Of a stretch of 64,000 bases of DNA, positions 1 through 8,628 are shown in pieces. Made by a program: the position numbers and the translations under genes. The stretch's first letter is position 1; every line of letters begins with the position of its first letter. The notes below the pieces were generated by a model that had not been told where the DNA came from, did no database searches, and saw only the letters and a program-made list of their open reading frames with translations. Origin of the DNA: Rhodococcus koreensis (GTDB taxonomy: Bacteria > Actinomycetota > Actinomycetes > Mycobacteriales > Mycobacteriaceae); assembly GCF_900105905.1 (NCBI RefSeq), contig NZ_FNSV01000005.1:5518001-5582000 (forward strand), read 5' to 3'.

Positions 1-1
1 C

Positions 2-103
2 TTGTTGTGGGCCTTCCCCGTCTACACCGCCGTTCTGTCGGTCATCAGCGTGGTCCTCTACATTGCAGCCCGCCGCCGCAGCGGCACCTTCGCCGGAGAG
101 TGA
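2..103 (+). CDS. C-terminal end of a membrane protein (partial)
   Basis: The last 33 codons of a gene entering from the left edge, ending TGA at 101-103. The visible tail has one hydrophobic segment (residues LWAFPVYTAVLSVIS onward) followed by a basic Arg-Arg-Arg end, typical of the last transmembrane helix and cytoplasmic tail of a transporter. It lies 46 bp ahead of an amino-acid permease in the same direction, so it could be a related permease or another subunit of the same operon. Family cannot be assigned from this fragment. Confidence 0.6.
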   Translation: MLWAFPVYTAVLSVISVVLYIAARRRSGTFAGE

Positions 104-149
104 ACACCACGTCGCCAGCATGTACTGACCAACTACGAGGAGCACCACG

Positions 150-1727
150 ATGAGCGACAGTGTTGACCAACATAGACTCGCCAAGACACTGACCTGGCGC
201 GACGGAATGGCCCTTGCGCTTGCCCTACCTACTGGGTTGTTCGTGACATTCGGCTATCTTCTGGGGGTCGTCGGCGCCTGGGTTGCAATCACGGTCTGGT
301 TCGTTGGTGCAGTTGTCAGCTATCTCCAGTGTCGGGTGTTCGCGGAGATGGCATCGATGTTTCCGCGCGACTCCGGGGGCGTAGCGCGCTACGCAATCGA
401 GGGCTGGAAGAAGTACTTCGCCCCGATCGGTGCCATCGCCGCGTTCGGGTACTGGATCGGTTGGTCTCTGACAATCTCCATGGCTTCGGTCGTGTTCGGC
501 GAACTGATCGAGGCGACGTGGTTTGAAGGAAACACACTCGACATCGACGTCCTTGGCAATCACCTCGGGCTCGAGCACGTCTTCGCTCTCGGTGCCATGC
601 TGTTCGCCTGGGCATTCAACTACTTCGGCTTGAAATTCGGTGCCACGGTCAACAAGGTGCTCGGCCTGCTCGTGATCGCAGGTCTAGCCGTGGTGTCGGT
701 GGCGTGCCTGGTCAGCCCGTCGATCCATTGGTCGACGGCCAACTTGTCGTGGTCGGTTGACGGAGACTGGAAAACCGTGGTCGTCGTGCTCTACGTGACC
801 GCGTGGGCGGTGTACACAGGCGAGATCGTTGCGTCTTTCGCACCCGAATACAAGGACACATCCCGCGACACTTCCAAAGCCATGACGCGAATTTCGCTGT
901 TCATGATCGTGCTGTTCGTCGTAGTGCCGCTGGCCCTGGCCGGCGGCCTTGGTGAGGGAACGATTCGCGACAACCCGGTGACCTATGTCGCGGTGGCGTT
1001 CGACCACGCGTTCGGCGGAGCGTCGTGGATCGGAACCCTCGTGATCGCCTTCTCGCTGCTGGTGGGGATGATCTCCACTACCGCCGACGGGGGCCGCGCG
1101 CTGTTCGGCCTTGCCCAGGAAGGGATGACCATCAAGCAACTCGACTGGGTCAACCGGTGGGGTGTGCCCGGCCGATCCCTGACCCTGGACGTGCTCCTCA
1201 ACGCGACCGTCATGGTCCTGGTGGGGCATCCGGTGAGCATCCTGCTGGCGAGCAATCTCGGCTACCTGCTGGCGATCATCCTGGGTTTGGCGGCCTTCAT
1301 CCTGCTACGCAAAGATCGCCCGAACTGGCCGCGGCCGATTCGGCGGAGTAACGCGTGGATTCCGGTCGTGGCCGTCCTGGTGGTGTTCAACGTGTTCATC
1401 ACCGTGATCGGCGTCCTCAATCCCGAGCTTCTGGGCTACGGCGGCGCAAGGGAATCTCTGCTGGCAGTGGGTATCTTGCTGTTCTCGGTCGTGCTCTATG
1501 TCTATCGACGCGTCGTCCAGGACAAGCTTCCATTGGTCTGGCGACTCCCGGCTCCTGCCATGCCCGAGGGCGCGGACGCTCTCGCCCTCGAGCTCGAGAT
1601 GCGCGTGACCAGGGGTGCTGGGACCGTCCACGAGGAGGTAGCCAATAACGCTGGGTTGTGCACTATTCGGCAGAGCCAGGAACCGAGCGTGCGGCCGGTA
1701 AAGGCATTCACCGACCACGACGACTGA
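150..1727 (+). CDS. APC-superfamily amino acid/amine permease
   Basis: 525-residue integral membrane protein with about twelve hydrophobic segments, the usual size for APC (amino acid-polyamine-organocation) transporters. The first helices start near residue 20 (MALALALPTGLFVTFGYLLG), with the conserved Gly-rich first helix and the helix 2-3 loop (MASMFPRDSGGVARYAIEG) seen in this superfamily. It would import an amino acid or amine across the cytoplasmic membrane by proton or cation symport. The ATG is preceded by GAGGAG at about 8-nt spacing. An SDR oxidoreductase follows 105 bp downstream on the same strand and may act on the imported compound; that link is inference. Substrate unknown. Confidence 0.8.
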   Translation: MSDSVDQHRLAKTLTWRDGMALALALPTGLFVTFGYLLGVVGAWVAITVWFVGAVVSYLQCRVFAEMASMFPRDSGGVARYAIEGWKKYFAPIGAIAAFGYWIGWSLTISMASVVFGELIEATWFEGNTLDIDVLGNHLGLEHVFALGAMLFAWAFNYFGLKFGATVNKVLGLLVIAGLAVVSVACLVSPSIHWSTANLSWSVDGDWKTVVVVLYVTAWAVYTGEIVASFAPEYKDTSRDTSKAMTRISLFMIVLFVVVPLALAGGLGEGTIRDNPVTYVAVAFDHAFGGASWIGTLVIAFSLLVGMISTTADGGRALFGLAQEGMTIKQLDWVNRWGVPGRSLTLDVLLNATVMVLVGHPVSILLASNLGYLLAIILGLAAFILLRKDRPNWPRPIRRSNAWIPVVAVLVVFNVFITVIGVLNPELLGYGGARESLLAVGILLFSVVLYVYRRVVQDKLPLVWRLPAPAMPEGADALALELEMRVTRGAGTVHEEVANNAGLCTIRQSQEPSVRPVKAFTDHDD

Positions 1728-1832
1728 TCCGGTGTACGAAAAGGGGCCCACACGCGAGAAGCACGGCGCGGGCAGCTACCAACGCGGCCTGTGCCGGCGG
1801 TCGGCCAACTTCATCTGAGCGAGGAAAGGGAA

Positions 1833-2609
1833 GTGACTGTGAACAACTCGGAAGCCGGTGTGGACCGCCGCGTCATTATCACCGGAGGTACCAAGGGGAT
1901 CGGTTACGCCTGCGCAAAGCTATTTGCACGACGGGGTTATCGTGTGCTGATCTGCTCACGCAATGCAGCCCAGGCCAATGCGGTGGCCGCGGAGCTGAGT
2001 CAGCACAGCGGTCAAGTTGCCGGAATGGCTGCGGATCTGGCGGATCCAGATGTGGGTAACAGCATTGTCGATCGGTGCCTCGATCTATTCGGCGGGGTCG
2101 ACTATCTCGTCAATAACGCCGGCATCTATGAGTCGATCGCGATGGTCGACATGACGGCCCAGGGATGGGACGCCACTTTGCACAACAACTTGCGTGGTGC
2201 GGCACTCACTTCTGCTGCGGCGGCCCGTGCCATGCGGTCCACCGGCGGCGGATCGATCGTCAACATCGCCTCGGTCAACGGGCTGGCGGCGGAGGCCAAC
2301 TTTGCGCCCTACAACGCGTCGAAAGCCGGACTGATATCGCTGACTCAGACCAGCGCCATTGAGTGGGCCGATGAAAACATCAGGGTCAACTGCGTTGCGC
2401 CCGGCTGCATACGAACACCGATGGTTGATCCGCTGGTCGCCGATCTATCCGATGAGGTCATCGCGCGGTACGTACCGATGCGCCGACTGGGTACGCCGTC
2501 GGAGATCGCGTCAGTGGTGGCCTTCCTCGTCTCCGACGATGCTAGTTACATCACGGGGCAGACCATCACGGTCGATGGCGGCACCCTGACCCGCCAGCCA
2601 ATGCTCTGA
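1833..2609 (+). CDS. SDR-family oxidoreductase (3-oxoacyl reductase-like)
   Basis: Classical short-chain dehydrogenase, 258 residues from the GTG at 1833. That start is chosen because GAGGAAAGGGA sits just upstream, whereas the longer open frame from 1791 lacks a ribosome site. Seen: nucleotide-binding TGGTKGIG near the N terminus, NNAG, the catalytic Ser in IVNIASVNG and Tyr/Lys in YNASK, then the C-terminal GQTITVDGG typical of FabG-like enzymes. It should reduce or oxidise a carbonyl/alcohol with NAD(P)H in the cytosol. Position after a permease suggests catabolism of an imported amine or hydroxy compound, but the substrate is not visible in the sequence. Confidence 0.85.
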   Translation: MTVNNSEAGVDRRVIITGGTKGIGYACAKLFARRGYRVLICSRNAAQANAVAAELSQHSGQVAGMAADLADPDVGNSIVDRCLDLFGGVDYLVNNAGIYESIAMVDMTAQGWDATLHNNLRGAALTSAAAARAMRSTGGGSIVNIASVNGLAAEANFAPYNASKAGLISLTQTSAIEWADENIRVNCVAPGCIRTPMVDPLVADLSDEVIARYVPMRRLGTPSEIASVVAFLVSDDASYITGQTITVDGGTLTRQPML

Positions 2610-2636
2610 GAAGACAGGACGCGAAGACGTTGGCGA

Positions 2637-2770
2637 TCAGGACGCCGAGTAATGCGCCATCCCGTAACTGGCGAGCTTGTCGGTGACCAGCACCCGAGGA
2701 GCCAGGCACTGCCTGGTCGAGAGCTTTACGGAAGAGTCGTTCGTCGGCCTTGCAATCGCGCCTGCGCTGA
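2637..2770 (-). pseudogene. IS6-family transposase fragment
   Basis: The minus strand keeps a short piece that reads APRVLVTDKLASYG, the stretch around the second catalytic Asp of IS6-family (IS6100/IS26-like) DDE transposases. In a second frame just upstream there is ERLFRKAL, resembling the preceding helix. The two pieces are in different frames and there is no start, zinc-finger region or terminal repeat nearby, so this is a dead remnant wedged between the SDR gene and the PucR gene. Family call is from recalled motif only. Confidence 0.55.
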
Positions 2771-2781
2771 ACGCGGTGCCT

Positions 2782-3963
2782 TCAGGGCAGTAGTCGGTCG
2801 ATCTCGAATGCCAGGCAGAGTTCGGCGACATCTCTTGGCCGCGACAGCGATTTACCGGTCCACTCCTCGATGCGGTGGAGTCGATGCCGGACGGTATTCG
2901 GATGGCAGTAGATCTTCGCAGCGGTCTCGTTCGCTGAACCACCTGTATCGAGCCACGCCGCGAAGGTGTCCACCAGAATCTTGCGCTCCTCGGGTGGCAG
3001 GTCATCGATCGGTCCGAGCACGGACTTCCCGATCCGTTTCATGGCCTCGGGTGCACTGACGGCGGCGAACGCGAGCGCAGACCCGTCGAAGACCGTGATC
3101 AAGGAGTCGCCGGACGGTCTCTCGCCGGTGGCTATCCGGGCGAGTCGAAGTGCTTCGCTGGTCTCGTTGAGGTCGTCGAATTGTGGGCTGATGCCGACGC
3201 GCGAGGTGGCAACGGTGTCGAGGACGTCGATCAGCTCGTGGAGGATGTCGGGGCGGCGGAGGAAGACGATGCCGACCTGGAGGTCGGGTAGCAGTCGCCA
3301 TGCTGAGCGGATGTCACGGACGTCGAGCTTGCTTGCGATTTCCGGGAGACCGAGTTTGCCGATGGCGGGAACCTGCGCTGCCACAACGACATACGGGCCA
3401 GCTGTCGGCAACCGCAAGAGGTCGGCTGTCTCCCACAGACTCTGTATGTCGGTGATGCGGCGGAACAACAACGCTTCCACGAGCGCCGAACGTTCCTCCT
3501 CGTGGTTGAGGACCTGAATCGTTTGTTGGTGCCGGTACGCGTCGGTCATCGCCTGGGTGAACATGTCCTGGGCGATGAGGATCTGCGAGGTGGCGTTCAG
3601 GATCGCGGCGAGCGGCACCCCGCTACTTCTCGCCTCCGTGACCGTCTTCTCCCACATGAAGCGGAAGCCGACCCGGTACGCCGCCATCACCGCCGGCAAC
3701 GGGACGCCGGCCAGCGCCCGGGAGGTCCCGGTCGCTTCCGCTGCGGAGACGTCCATATCGGTGTCTCCGGCCAGCGCACGAAAGACGAAGGTCATGTTCG
3801 CGCTGCAGCTGCGCTGGATCTCGTCGGTGCTCACGAGGGTGTTCGACCGGTAGTAGTCGATGTCGCGACGGATGACCGCGGCCAGCGCGGCACCGAACTC
3901 GTCGGCACGGGCCAGCATCGCGTCGGCGAGTTCGACGATGGGTGGATCTGGTCGTCCCTCCAT
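2782..3963 (-). CDS. PucR/CdaR-type transcriptional regulator
   Basis: 393 residues from the ATG at 3963 (an in-frame longer frame reaches 4161 but would overlap the divergent operon start). The C terminus carries the PucR-type helix-turn-helix: NETAAKIYCHPNTVRHRLHR followed by a Leu-rich end (ELCLAFEIDRLL). The N-terminal two thirds resemble the RsbT-coantagonist/GGDEF-like sensor part of these regulators. It is divergent from the PHA operon (intergenic 146 bp), so the simplest inference is that it controls that operon in response to a fatty-acid or hydroxy-acid related signal. Two other PucR-type regulators in this window also sit next to acyl-CoA genes. Confidence 0.85.
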   Translation of the reverse strand: MEGRPDPPIVELADAMLARADEFGAALAAVIRRDIDYYRSNTLVSTDEIQRSCSANMTFVFRALAGDTDMDVSAAEATGTSRALAGVPLPAVMAAYRVGFRFMWEKTVTEARSSGVPLAAILNATSQILIAQDMFTQAMTDAYRHQQTIQVLNHEEERSALVEALLFRRITDIQSLWETADLLRLPTAGPYVVVAAQVPAIGKLGLPEIASKLDVRDIRSAWRLLPDLQVGIVFLRRPDILHELIDVLDTVATSRVGISPQFDDLNETSEALRLARIATGERPSGDSLITVFDGSALAFAAVSAPEAMKRIGKSVLGPIDDLPPEERKILVDTFAAWLDTGGSANETAAKIYCHPNTVRHRLHRIEEWTGKSLSRPRDVAELCLAFEIDRLLP

Positions 3964-4108
3964 ACCGACACGATAGGCCGAATCGACGCCGGTTGTGAGC
4001 GCACACACCGGCGGCCGATGGACGTTGTTCCCGCGGCCATCGACTGAGGCGGCGCCAGGAGTCACCCTTGAATCAACGGCAAAACGCCAACAGTCACCGG
4101 AGGTCCTC

Positions 4109-5620
4109 TTGTCCAATATGAGTTTGAATCTTGTTGCCTCAGCGCGAAAATACCCGGACAAGATCGCGCTTCGCTGCGGCGATCAGGAATTTACCTTCAC
4201 CGAGTTCGACGCGGCGGCCGCGCGAGTCGCGACCTTCCTCGACCGCGAAGAAATCGCGGCCGGCGATCGGGTCGGGTTGATGTTGCCCAATACGCCGGCG
4301 TTCGCGCTGGCCTTCTACGGCATCCTGCGCAGCGGTGCCATCGCGGTGCCCATGAACCCGTTGCTCAAGTCCCGCGAGATCGAGTTCTACCTTTCCAACA
4401 CGGGTGCGACAGCTCTTTTCGCGACACCGGCCTTCGCTGCGGAGGCCACCGCGGCCGCCGCGGCGGCCGGAGCGAAATGCTGGCTGGTCGACGATGCCGA
4501 TCTGGTGAGGCTGACGGCGGATCTACCCGAACAAGTGAGTCCGGTCGACCGTGCCGGTACAGACACCGCCGTCGTCCTGCACACGTCGGGGACGACCGGC
4601 AAGCCGAAGGGGGCCGAACTCACCCACGGCGGCCTCGACCGCAACCAGGACGTCGCCGCGCGCACCCTGATCGAACTGGGGCCCGACGACGTAGTGATGG
4701 GGTGTCTGCCGCTCTTTCACGTCTTCGGACTGACCTGCGGGCTGAACACCTCGGTGTCGGCGGGGGCGACGCTCACACTGATCCCCAGATTCGACCCGCA
4801 CACGGCCCTCGACGTGATCGAACGCGACGCAGTCACGGTGTTCGAGGGCGTGCCGACGATGTACTCGGCGCTGCTCGGTGAGGCGAGGGGGATTCCTTCC
4901 TCGGCGACGGCGTCCCTCCGCGTCTGCGTATCCGGCGGCGCCTCCCTGCCGGTTCAGGTACTCACCGACTTCGAGAAGATGTTCGGTGCCACGATCCTCG
5001 AGGGCTACGGGCTGTCCGAGACCTCCCCGGTAGCGTCCTTCAACCACCTGCACCGCGAGCGCAAGCCCGGATCGATCGGTACCCCGGTCGAGGGTGTCGA
5101 GATGCGGATCGTCGACCTGGTGGGCCACGAGGTCCCGCAGGGCGAGCTCGGCGAGATCCAGATCCGGGGCCACAACGTGATGAAGGGGTACTGGAACCTG
5201 CCGGACGCGACGGCGTCGGCACTCTCGGTCGATGGCTGGTTCTCGACCGGTGACGTCGGCAAGGTCGACGAAGACGGCTGTTTCTACATCGTCGACCGCA
5301 AGAAGGACCTGATCATCCGCGGTGGTTTCAATGTCTACCCCCGGGAGGTCGAGGAGGTGCTCTACGAGCATCCGGTGGTGGTCGAGGCCGCGGTCATCGG
5401 TCTTCCGCACGACTCACTCGGCGAGGAGATCGGCGCTGCGGTCGTCCTCGAGGACGGCGCGCGGGTCGATCCCACCGAACTGCGCGACTTCGTGAAGCAG
5501 CGAGTCGCCGCCTACAAGTACCCGCGCCGCGTGTGGATCGTCGACAGTCTCCCGAAGGGAGCGACCGGCAAGATCCTCCGCCGCGAGGTAACCGTTCCTA
5601 CAACCGAAAGCACCAAGTAG
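4109..5620 (+). CDS. Acyl-CoA ligase (FadD-like) of PHA operon
   Basis: AMP-binding acyl-CoA synthetase, about 500 residues. It activates a carboxylic acid to acyl-adenylate and then acyl-CoA. The P-loop LHTSGTTGKPKG lies near residue 155-166, ILEGYGLSETSP is motif A8-like, the hinge region has DRKKDLIIRGGFNVYPREVE, and the C-terminal catalytic Lys is in LPKGATGKILRR. Start: GGAGG at 4099-4103 is 5 nt from a TTG at 4109 and 14 nt from the ATG at 4118, so TTG is favoured. The 3' end is 2 bp from phaC, implying one transcript. In context it probably supplies medium-chain (hydroxy)acyl-CoA for polymer synthesis or recovers monomers released by the depolymerase. Confidence 0.9.
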   Translation: MSNMSLNLVASARKYPDKIALRCGDQEFTFTEFDAAAARVATFLDREEIAAGDRVGLMLPNTPAFALAFYGILRSGAIAVPMNPLLKSREIEFYLSNTGATALFATPAFAAEATAAAAAAGAKCWLVDDADLVRLTADLPEQVSPVDRAGTDTAVVLHTSGTTGKPKGAELTHGGLDRNQDVAARTLIELGPDDVVMGCLPLFHVFGLTCGLNTSVSAGATLTLIPRFDPHTALDVIERDAVTVFEGVPTMYSALLGEARGIPSSATASLRVCVSGGASLPVQVLTDFEKMFGATILEGYGLSETSPVASFNHLHRERKPGSIGTPVEGVEMRIVDLVGHEVPQGELGEIQIRGHNVMKGYWNLPDATASALSVDGWFSTGDVGKVDEDGCFYIVDRKKDLIIRGGFNVYPREVEEVLYEHPVVVEAAVIGLPHDSLGEEIGAAVVLEDGARVDPTELRDFVKQRVAAYKYPRRVWIVDSLPKGATGKILRREVTVPTTESTK

Positions 5621-5622
5621 TC

Positions 5623-7326
5623 ATGACGAACCCGACCAAGAGCCCGACCACGAGCCCCGACGAGCTCGCCGCGCCGTTGGACCTGCTGCTGACCAGCTCC
5701 ACCCGAGGATTTTTCGGCCGAATGCTCCCGAATGGGGCCTGGGCCCGGTCGGCGGTCAATCTCACCAAACGGCAGCGCACACTCGCTCGTCGCGGCACTA
5801 CCCTGGCCCGCGAACTGGGCACGATTGCCGTCGGGACCTGCGAACGTGCCCCCGCGAGGGGTGACAAACGCTTCGTCGATCCGGCATGGCAGGGCAATCC
5901 CCTGCTCAAGCGAACCATGCAGGCGTACCTGGCAGCAGCGGAGACGGCCGACAAGCTGTTCGACGATGCCCAGTTGGATTGGCGCGACGCGGAGAAGATG
6001 CGGTTCGTTCTCGACAACATCGTCGAGGGGTTGGCGCCGACCAACAACCCCCTGATCAGCCCGGTCGGTTGGAAAGCAATGATCGACACCGGCGGGCTGA
6101 GCGCCGTGCGCGGATTGAAGGCCTTCGCCCGTGACATGCTGTCCCAGCCCAGAATTCCGGCGATGGTGGATCCCGACGCGTTCGCCGTCGGCGAGACCGT
6201 CGCCACCACCAAGGGGGCTGTGGTGTTGCAGACCCGGGCGTTCGAACTGATCCATTACGCACCGCAGACACCGAAGGTGCGCTCGATCCCGCTGCTGTTG
6301 ATCCCGCCCGTGATCAACAAGTACTACATCATGGACATCGCTCCCGGTCGCAGCATGATCGAGTACTTCCTGCAGCAGGGCCAGCAGGTCTTCACGATCT
6401 CGTGGCGCAATCCCCAAGCTCGGCATCGCGACTGGGATGTCGATACGTACGGCGCGGCGATCGTCGAGGCGCTCGATGCGGTGCAGAAGATCGCCGGGAC
6501 CGCCAGCGCGCACCTACTGGCGACCTGCTCGGGTGGCATCCTCGCCGCCATGACCGCGGCCCATCTCGCTGAGATCGGTGAGGGTGATCGGATCGCCGGA
6601 CTCACGCTCGCCGTCACGGTGCTCGACCAGAACAGGGCCGGCTTCGCGTCGGCCGCAATGAGCGAGCGCGCAGCGCAGGCCGCCATCCGGGCGTCGAGGT
6701 CCAAGGGGTACCTCGACGGACGGGCGATGGCCGAGGTGTTCGCGTGGCTGCGACCGACGGATCTGGTGTGGCGGTACTGGGTGAACAACTACGTGCAGGG
6801 CCGCTCGCCCGCGGCCTTCGACGTGCTGTTCTGGAATGCGGACACCACCCGGATGGCGGCCGCGCTGCACCGCGACCTGGTGCTGATGGGATTACGCAAC
6901 GCGCTGACCATCCCCGGGGCGGTGAGCATGCTGGGAACTCCGGTCGACCTGTCGAAGATCACCGCGGACTCGTACGTCATCGGCGGTGTCGCCGATCACA
7001 TCTCCCCGTGGCAGGCCTGCTACCGCAGTGCCCGGCTGCTCGGCAGCAAGGACAATCGGTTCGTCCTGTCATCGAGCGGCCACATCGCGGCACTGGTCAA
7101 CCCGCCGGGCAACCCCAGGGCGTCGTTCCGGATCGGCCAAGTCGATCAGGACACGGCCGAAGACTGGGTGCACACGGCCGAGCAGGCCACCGACTCGTGG
7201 TGGCCGGACTACATCAGCTGGCTGGCCGACCGCAGCGGCCCCGAAGTCGACGCACCGCAAACCCTGGGCGGCCCGGGCTATGCACCCCTCGCCCCAGCGC
7301 CCGGCACCTACGTGCACCAGAACTGA
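5623..7326 (+). CDS. phaC: Poly(3-hydroxyalkanoate) synthase, class II-like
   Basis: 567 residues, the usual size of class I/II PHA synthases, which polymerise (R)-3-hydroxyacyl-CoA into storage polyester on granules. The catalytic triad is readable: Cys302 in the modified lipase box ATCSGG (class II enzymes have CSGG, class I usually CVGG), Asp458 in GGVADHISPW, and His487 in SSSGHIAAL. Spacing matches Pseudomonas class II synthases. Start is the ATG two bases after the acyl-CoA ligase stop. No PhaE or PhaR subunit is encoded nearby, consistent with a single-subunit enzyme. Followed by MaoC/PhaJ and PhaZ genes, giving a full synthesis and mobilisation set. Class assignment is by motif, not by alignment. 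Confidence 0.92.
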   Translation: MTNPTKSPTTSPDELAAPLDLLLTSSTRGFFGRMLPNGAWARSAVNLTKRQRTLARRGTTLARELGTIAVGTCERAPARGDKRFVDPAWQGNPLLKRTMQAYLAAAETADKLFDDAQLDWRDAEKMRFVLDNIVEGLAPTNNPLISPVGWKAMIDTGGLSAVRGLKAFARDMLSQPRIPAMVDPDAFAVGETVATTKGAVVLQTRAFELIHYAPQTPKVRSIPLLLIPPVINKYYIMDIAPGRSMIEYFLQQGQQVFTISWRNPQARHRDWDVDTYGAAIVEALDAVQKIAGTASAHLLATCSGGILAAMTAAHLAEIGEGDRIAGLTLAVTVLDQNRAGFASAAMSERAAQAAIRASRSKGYLDGRAMAEVFAWLRPTDLVWRYWVNNYVQGRSPAAFDVLFWNADTTRMAAALHRDLVLMGLRNALTIPGAVSMLGTPVDLSKITADSYVIGGVADHISPWQACYRSARLLGSKDNRFVLSSSGHIAALVNPPGNPRASFRIGQVDQDTAEDWVHTAEQATDSWWPDYISWLADRSGPEVDAPQTLGGPGYAPLAPAPGTYVHQN

Positions 7327-7345
7327 CACCACCTGAGAGACGACG

Positions 7346-7798
7346 ATGACCACACATATCGCCAACCCGGCGGACTTGCTCGACCTGACCGGACAGACCC
7401 TCGGAACCACCGCGTGGTACGAACTCGGCCAGGACCAGGTGAACCTCTTCGCCGACGCGACCGGCGACCATCAATGGATCCACACCGACCCCGAACGCGC
7501 CGCCCGGGGGCCGTTCACGGGGACGATCGCGCACGGCTACCTGACGCTCTCGCTGGCCCCGCGAGTGCTCGCCGACGTTCTGACCATCGACAACGTGCAG
7601 GCCGCGCTGAACTACGGGCTGAACAGGGTGCGGTTCCCGGCGCCGGTGCCGGTCGGTGCCAAACTCCGGGCAACGGTGACCGTCACGTCGGCCCAGCACA
7701 AGCCCGCCGGCGTCGAGGTCGTCTTCGGACTGATCTACGAGGTCGACGGCACCGAACGCCCGGCCTGCATCGCCGATGTCGTGGTGCTGTACCGATGA
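7346..7798 (+). CDS. phaJ: MaoC-like (R)-specific enoyl-CoA hydratase
   Basis: 150-residue hot-dog fold hydratase. The hydratase-2 motif is clear at FADATGDHQWIHTDP, with the Asp/His dyad, then the acyl-binding GPFTGTIAHGYLTLSL stretch. Such enzymes convert trans-2-enoyl-CoA from beta-oxidation to (R)-3-hydroxyacyl-CoA, the substrate of PHA synthase. Its position directly after phaC (19-bp gap) and its 4-bp ATGA overlap with the depolymerase gene support that role. The gene symbol is given on context. A generic MaoC dehydratase acting on other enoyl-CoAs is the alternative. Confidence 0.85.
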   Translation: MTTHIANPADLLDLTGQTLGTTAWYELGQDQVNLFADATGDHQWIHTDPERAARGPFTGTIAHGYLTLSLAPRVLADVLTIDNVQAALNYGLNRVRFPAPVPVGAKLRATVTVTSAQHKPAGVEVVFGLIYEVDGTERPACIADVVVLYR

Positions 7799-8628
7799 AC
7801 GCGGACATCGAGGCCGAGAGATTCGTCGCGACCGCCGGTCAGCGGATCCGCGTCAGCATCCGGCCCGGATCCGCCGGCACCCGACGTGTGCCGCTGGTCT
7901 TGTGCAACGGAATCGGGGCCAGCTACGAGGTGCTCGATCCGTTGGTGGCGCAGCTGGATCCAGAGATCACCGTGATTCGGTTCGACGTTCCCGGCACCGG
8001 CGGATCCCCCGCGTCCGTTGCCCCCTACGGGTTTGCCTACCTGGCCTGGATGCTGGGGCGGGTGCTGACCAAACTCGACCTCGGCGTCGTCGACGTGCTC
8101 GGGTTGTCCTGGGGTGGGGCGCTGGCACAGCAGTTCGCCGTCCAGAATCCGCGCCGGTGCCGGCGACTGGTCTTGGCCGCGACCGGCACCGGCGCAGTGA
8201 TGGTTCCCGGCAACCCTCGGGTGCTGGCCAAGATGCTGACACCGCGCAGGTTCCGCGACCCGGCCTACGCGGCCTCGATTGCCGGCGACCTGTACGGCGG
8301 CACCACGCGCCGGCAGGGCGACGACGTTGCCGGGCTCTTCCTCCAGCAGCTGCACGCCGGATCGAAGATCGGCTACTTCCATCAACTGCTCGCCGGAGCG
8401 GTGTGGACGAGCCTGCCCCTGCTGCCCGCGATCAGGCAGCAGACCCTCCTCGTCGCGGGCACCGACGACCCGATCGTGCCCGTGGTCAACGCCCGCATCA
8501 TGAATCAGCTGTTGCCACATTCAACCATCCATCTGCACTCCGGCGGACACATCGACCTGGTCACCAATGCCACCGAACTCGCGCCGGTGATCACCACCTT
8601 CCTTCACGACCCAGGAGTAAGCCCATGA
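7795..8628 (+). CDS. phaZ: Intracellular PHA depolymerase, PhaZ-type alpha/beta hydrolase
   Basis: 277-residue alpha/beta hydrolase. Nucleophile elbow GLSWGG (Ser105), acid in AGTDDPIVP (Asp224/225) and His252 in HSGGHIDLV. The sequence around GLSWGGALAQQFA and LVLAATGTGAVMVPG closely resembles the medium-chain PHA depolymerase PhaZ of pseudomonads as I recall it, which hydrolyses granule polymer to 3-hydroxy acids. It starts at an ATG overlapping the hydratase stop (ATGA) and its own stop overlaps the next start in the same way, so translation is probably coupled across three genes. Its presence with phaC argues for a complete polymer turnover operon. Confidence 0.85.
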   Translation: MNADIEAERFVATAGQRIRVSIRPGSAGTRRVPLVLCNGIGASYEVLDPLVAQLDPEITVIRFDVPGTGGSPASVAPYGFAYLAWMLGRVLTKLDLGVVDVLGLSWGGALAQQFAVQNPRRCRRLVLAATGTGAVMVPGNPRVLAKMLTPRRFRDPAYAASIAGDLYGGTTRRQGDDVAGLFLQQLHAGSKIGYFHQLLAGAVWTSLPLLPAIRQQTLLVAGTDDPIVPVVNARIMNQLLPHSTIHLHSGGHIDLVTNATELAPVITTFLHDPGVSP

